From Kiloniellales bacterium (GTDB lineage Bacteria; Pseudomonadota; Alphaproteobacteria; Kiloniellales; JAKSDN01), in the NCBI GenBank assembly GCA_022360075.1, contig JAKSDN010000093.1, positions 1 through 13,832 of the forward strand: a stretch of DNA of 13,832 bases. Direction: 5' to 3'. The notes beneath the pieces were generated by a model. That model saw only the letters and a program-made list of their open reading frames with translations. It did no database searches and had not been told where the DNA came from. The translations under genes and the position numbers were made by a program. Shown piece by piece: positions 12,810-13,832 of this stretch (positions are counted from its first letter, which is position 1; each line of letters opens with the position of its first letter).

Positions 12810-13832
12810 GTGAACCAGACGACGGCAGCCGATCCGGCCGAGCGGGCGCTCTCGATCTTCCCGGCCGGCTCGAACGGCGAGTTCAACCTGCCCTCGGACC
12901 TTGTGCGGGTCGTGGCGCGCGGCGAGGGCTGCCGCCTGTGGGACAGCGCCGGGCGCGCGTACCTGGACATGTCCATGGGCTGGGGCTCGGTGCTGGTCGG
13001 CCACGCCCGGCCCGAGGTGGTCGAGGCCGTGGCTCGGCAGGCCGCCCAGGGTCTCAACTTCGCGAGCGTGACCGAGCCCGCGCTGCGCCTGGCCGAGGAA
13101 ATCCGGCGGGCCGCGCCCTTCTGCGAACGCCTGCGCTTCTGCGCCTCGGGCACGGAGGCTACGGCCACTTGCCAGCGTCTGGCCCGCGCCGCGACCGGCC
13201 GGCCCAAGCTGCTCAAGTTCGAGGGCGCCTATCACGGCGCCAACGAGGTCGGCGTGACCAGCCTCTTCCCCCACGCGCCGCCGCCCTTTCCCGCGCCCGA
13301 TACGACTGGTGGCGGCCTGGCGCCGCTGGTCGACGACACGCTATTGGTCGCGCCCTTCAACGATCTGGCCACGAGCGAGCGGGTCGTCGCGGCGAACGCG
13401 GCCGAGCTCGCCGGTGTCATCGTCGAGCCGCTGCAGCGCTGCACGCCGCCGCGGCCGGGCTTCCTCGAGGGCCTGCGCGCGCTCTGCGATCGCCATGGCC
13501 TGGTCCTGATCTTCGACGAGGTCGTCACCGGCTTCCGCCTGGCCTACGGCGGCGCGGCCGCCCACTACGGCGTCAAGCCCGACCTTGTTGCTTACGGCAA
13601 GGCCCTGGGCGGGGGCGCGCCGATCGGCGCCTTCGGCGGCAAGGCCGAGATCCTGGACCTGGTGCGCGAAGACCGGCTGGGCCGCGACGACTACGTCTGG
13701 ACCGCCTCGACCCTCGGCGGCAACCCGGTCTCCTGCGCCGCCGCCCTGGCCGCGCTCGAGATCTACCGCCGGCCCGGCACCTACGAGCGCCTGCATGCGC
13801 TCGGCGCACGCCTACGCGCCGGCATGGCCGCG
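12810..13832 (+). CDS. Class III PLP aminotransferase, glutamate-1-semialdehyde aminomutase-like (3' truncated by window)
   Basis: 341 codons are open from GTG 12810 to the window end without a stop; family proteins run about 420-440 aa, so roughly 80-100 residues are missing. Seen in order: IFPAGSNGEFN, GCRLWDSAGRAYLDMSMGWGSVLVGHARP (40-68), CASGTEAT (111-118), FEGAYHG (137-143), IFDEVVTGFR with the PLP-ring Asp236 (234-243), and the Schiff-base Lys264 in AYGKALGGGAPIGAFGG (261-277). The SGTEAT and GGxPIGAFGG segments favour the HemL/GSA-aminomutase-like branch over omega-transaminases. However, many such paralogues act on other amino ketones, so hemL itself is not claimed. Context (an EamA transporter upstream) does not show the substrate. 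Confidence 0.88.
   Translation, partial: MNQTTAADPAERALSIFPAGSNGEFNLPSDLVRVVARGEGCRLWDSAGRAYLDMSMGWGSVLVGHARPEVVEAVARQAAQGLNFASVTEPALRLAEEIRRAAPFCERLRFCASGTEATATCQRLARAATGRPKLLKFEGAYHGANEVGVTSLFPHAPPPFPAPDTTGGGLAPLVDDTLLVAPFNDLATSERVVAANAAELAGVIVEPLQRCTPPRPGFLEGLRALCDRHGLVLIFDEVVTGFRLAYGGAAAHYGVKPDLVAYGKALGGGAPIGAFGGKAEILDLVREDRLGRDDYVWTASTLGGNPVSCAAALAALEIYRRPGTYERLHALGARLRAGMAA

Overview
The window is high-GC DNA (about two-thirds G+C by eye), densely coding, with Shine-Dalgarno-led genes and ATGA/TGATG overlaps. Its contents point to an alphaproteobacterium, probably of the Rhodospirillales/Kiloniellales sort: the end of mutL, an rluB-rsmD pair, tadA, a DOPA-dioxygenase-like gene and the CTTGA-loop palindromic repeat common in that class. 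The genus cannot be fixed from the sequence.

Layout. 1-195 is the 3' end of mutL. 227-868 is a repeat-rich, less GC-rich stretch holding a 96-aa GIY-YIG nuclease gene bracketed by a perfect 30-bp inverted repeat, followed by a second, gene-less pair of related hairpin repeats. 869-1882 encodes a MetX-like alpha/beta hydrolase. On the minus strand, 4147 down to 1908 reads as one operon: a PuuD-like class I glutamine amidotransferase, rluB (23S pseudouridine synthase) and rsmD (16S m2G966 methyltransferase), with 4-bp spacing and a 26-bp overlap.

4223-6532 is a divergent, self-contained cassette. It has a sigma70-like promoter, two abutting perfect palindromes TTAAC-N6-GTTAA, an ArsR-type repressor, a SRPBCC/AHSA1 protein and two tandem glutathione S-transferase paralogues (about 60% identical by hand alignment). 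tadA follows 3 bp after the second GST.

7111-7991 holds a translationally coupled pair: a DOPA 4,5-dioxygenase-family protein and an exported WCPPC thioredoxin. 8139-9884 encodes a membrane-bound Cache-type sensor histidine kinase with no response regulator beside it, followed by a 64-aa unknown ORF. AMP nucleosidase (amn) lies on the minus strand at 10168-11643. It is divergent from an EamA/DMT transporter (11792-12691). The window ends inside a class III, glutamate-1-semialdehyde-aminomutase-like aminotransferase (12810 onward).

Best candidates for something new: (1) the GIY-YIG gene inside an exact inverted pair of hairpin repeats, next to an empty pair of the same geometry, which resembles REP/RAYT or REPIN organisation but with a different nuclease; (2) the ArsR-SRPBCC-GST-GST cassette with its tandem palindromic operator. 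The rest is mostly housekeeping or common accessory content. No tRNA, rRNA, CRISPR array, IS transposase or phage gene was seen.
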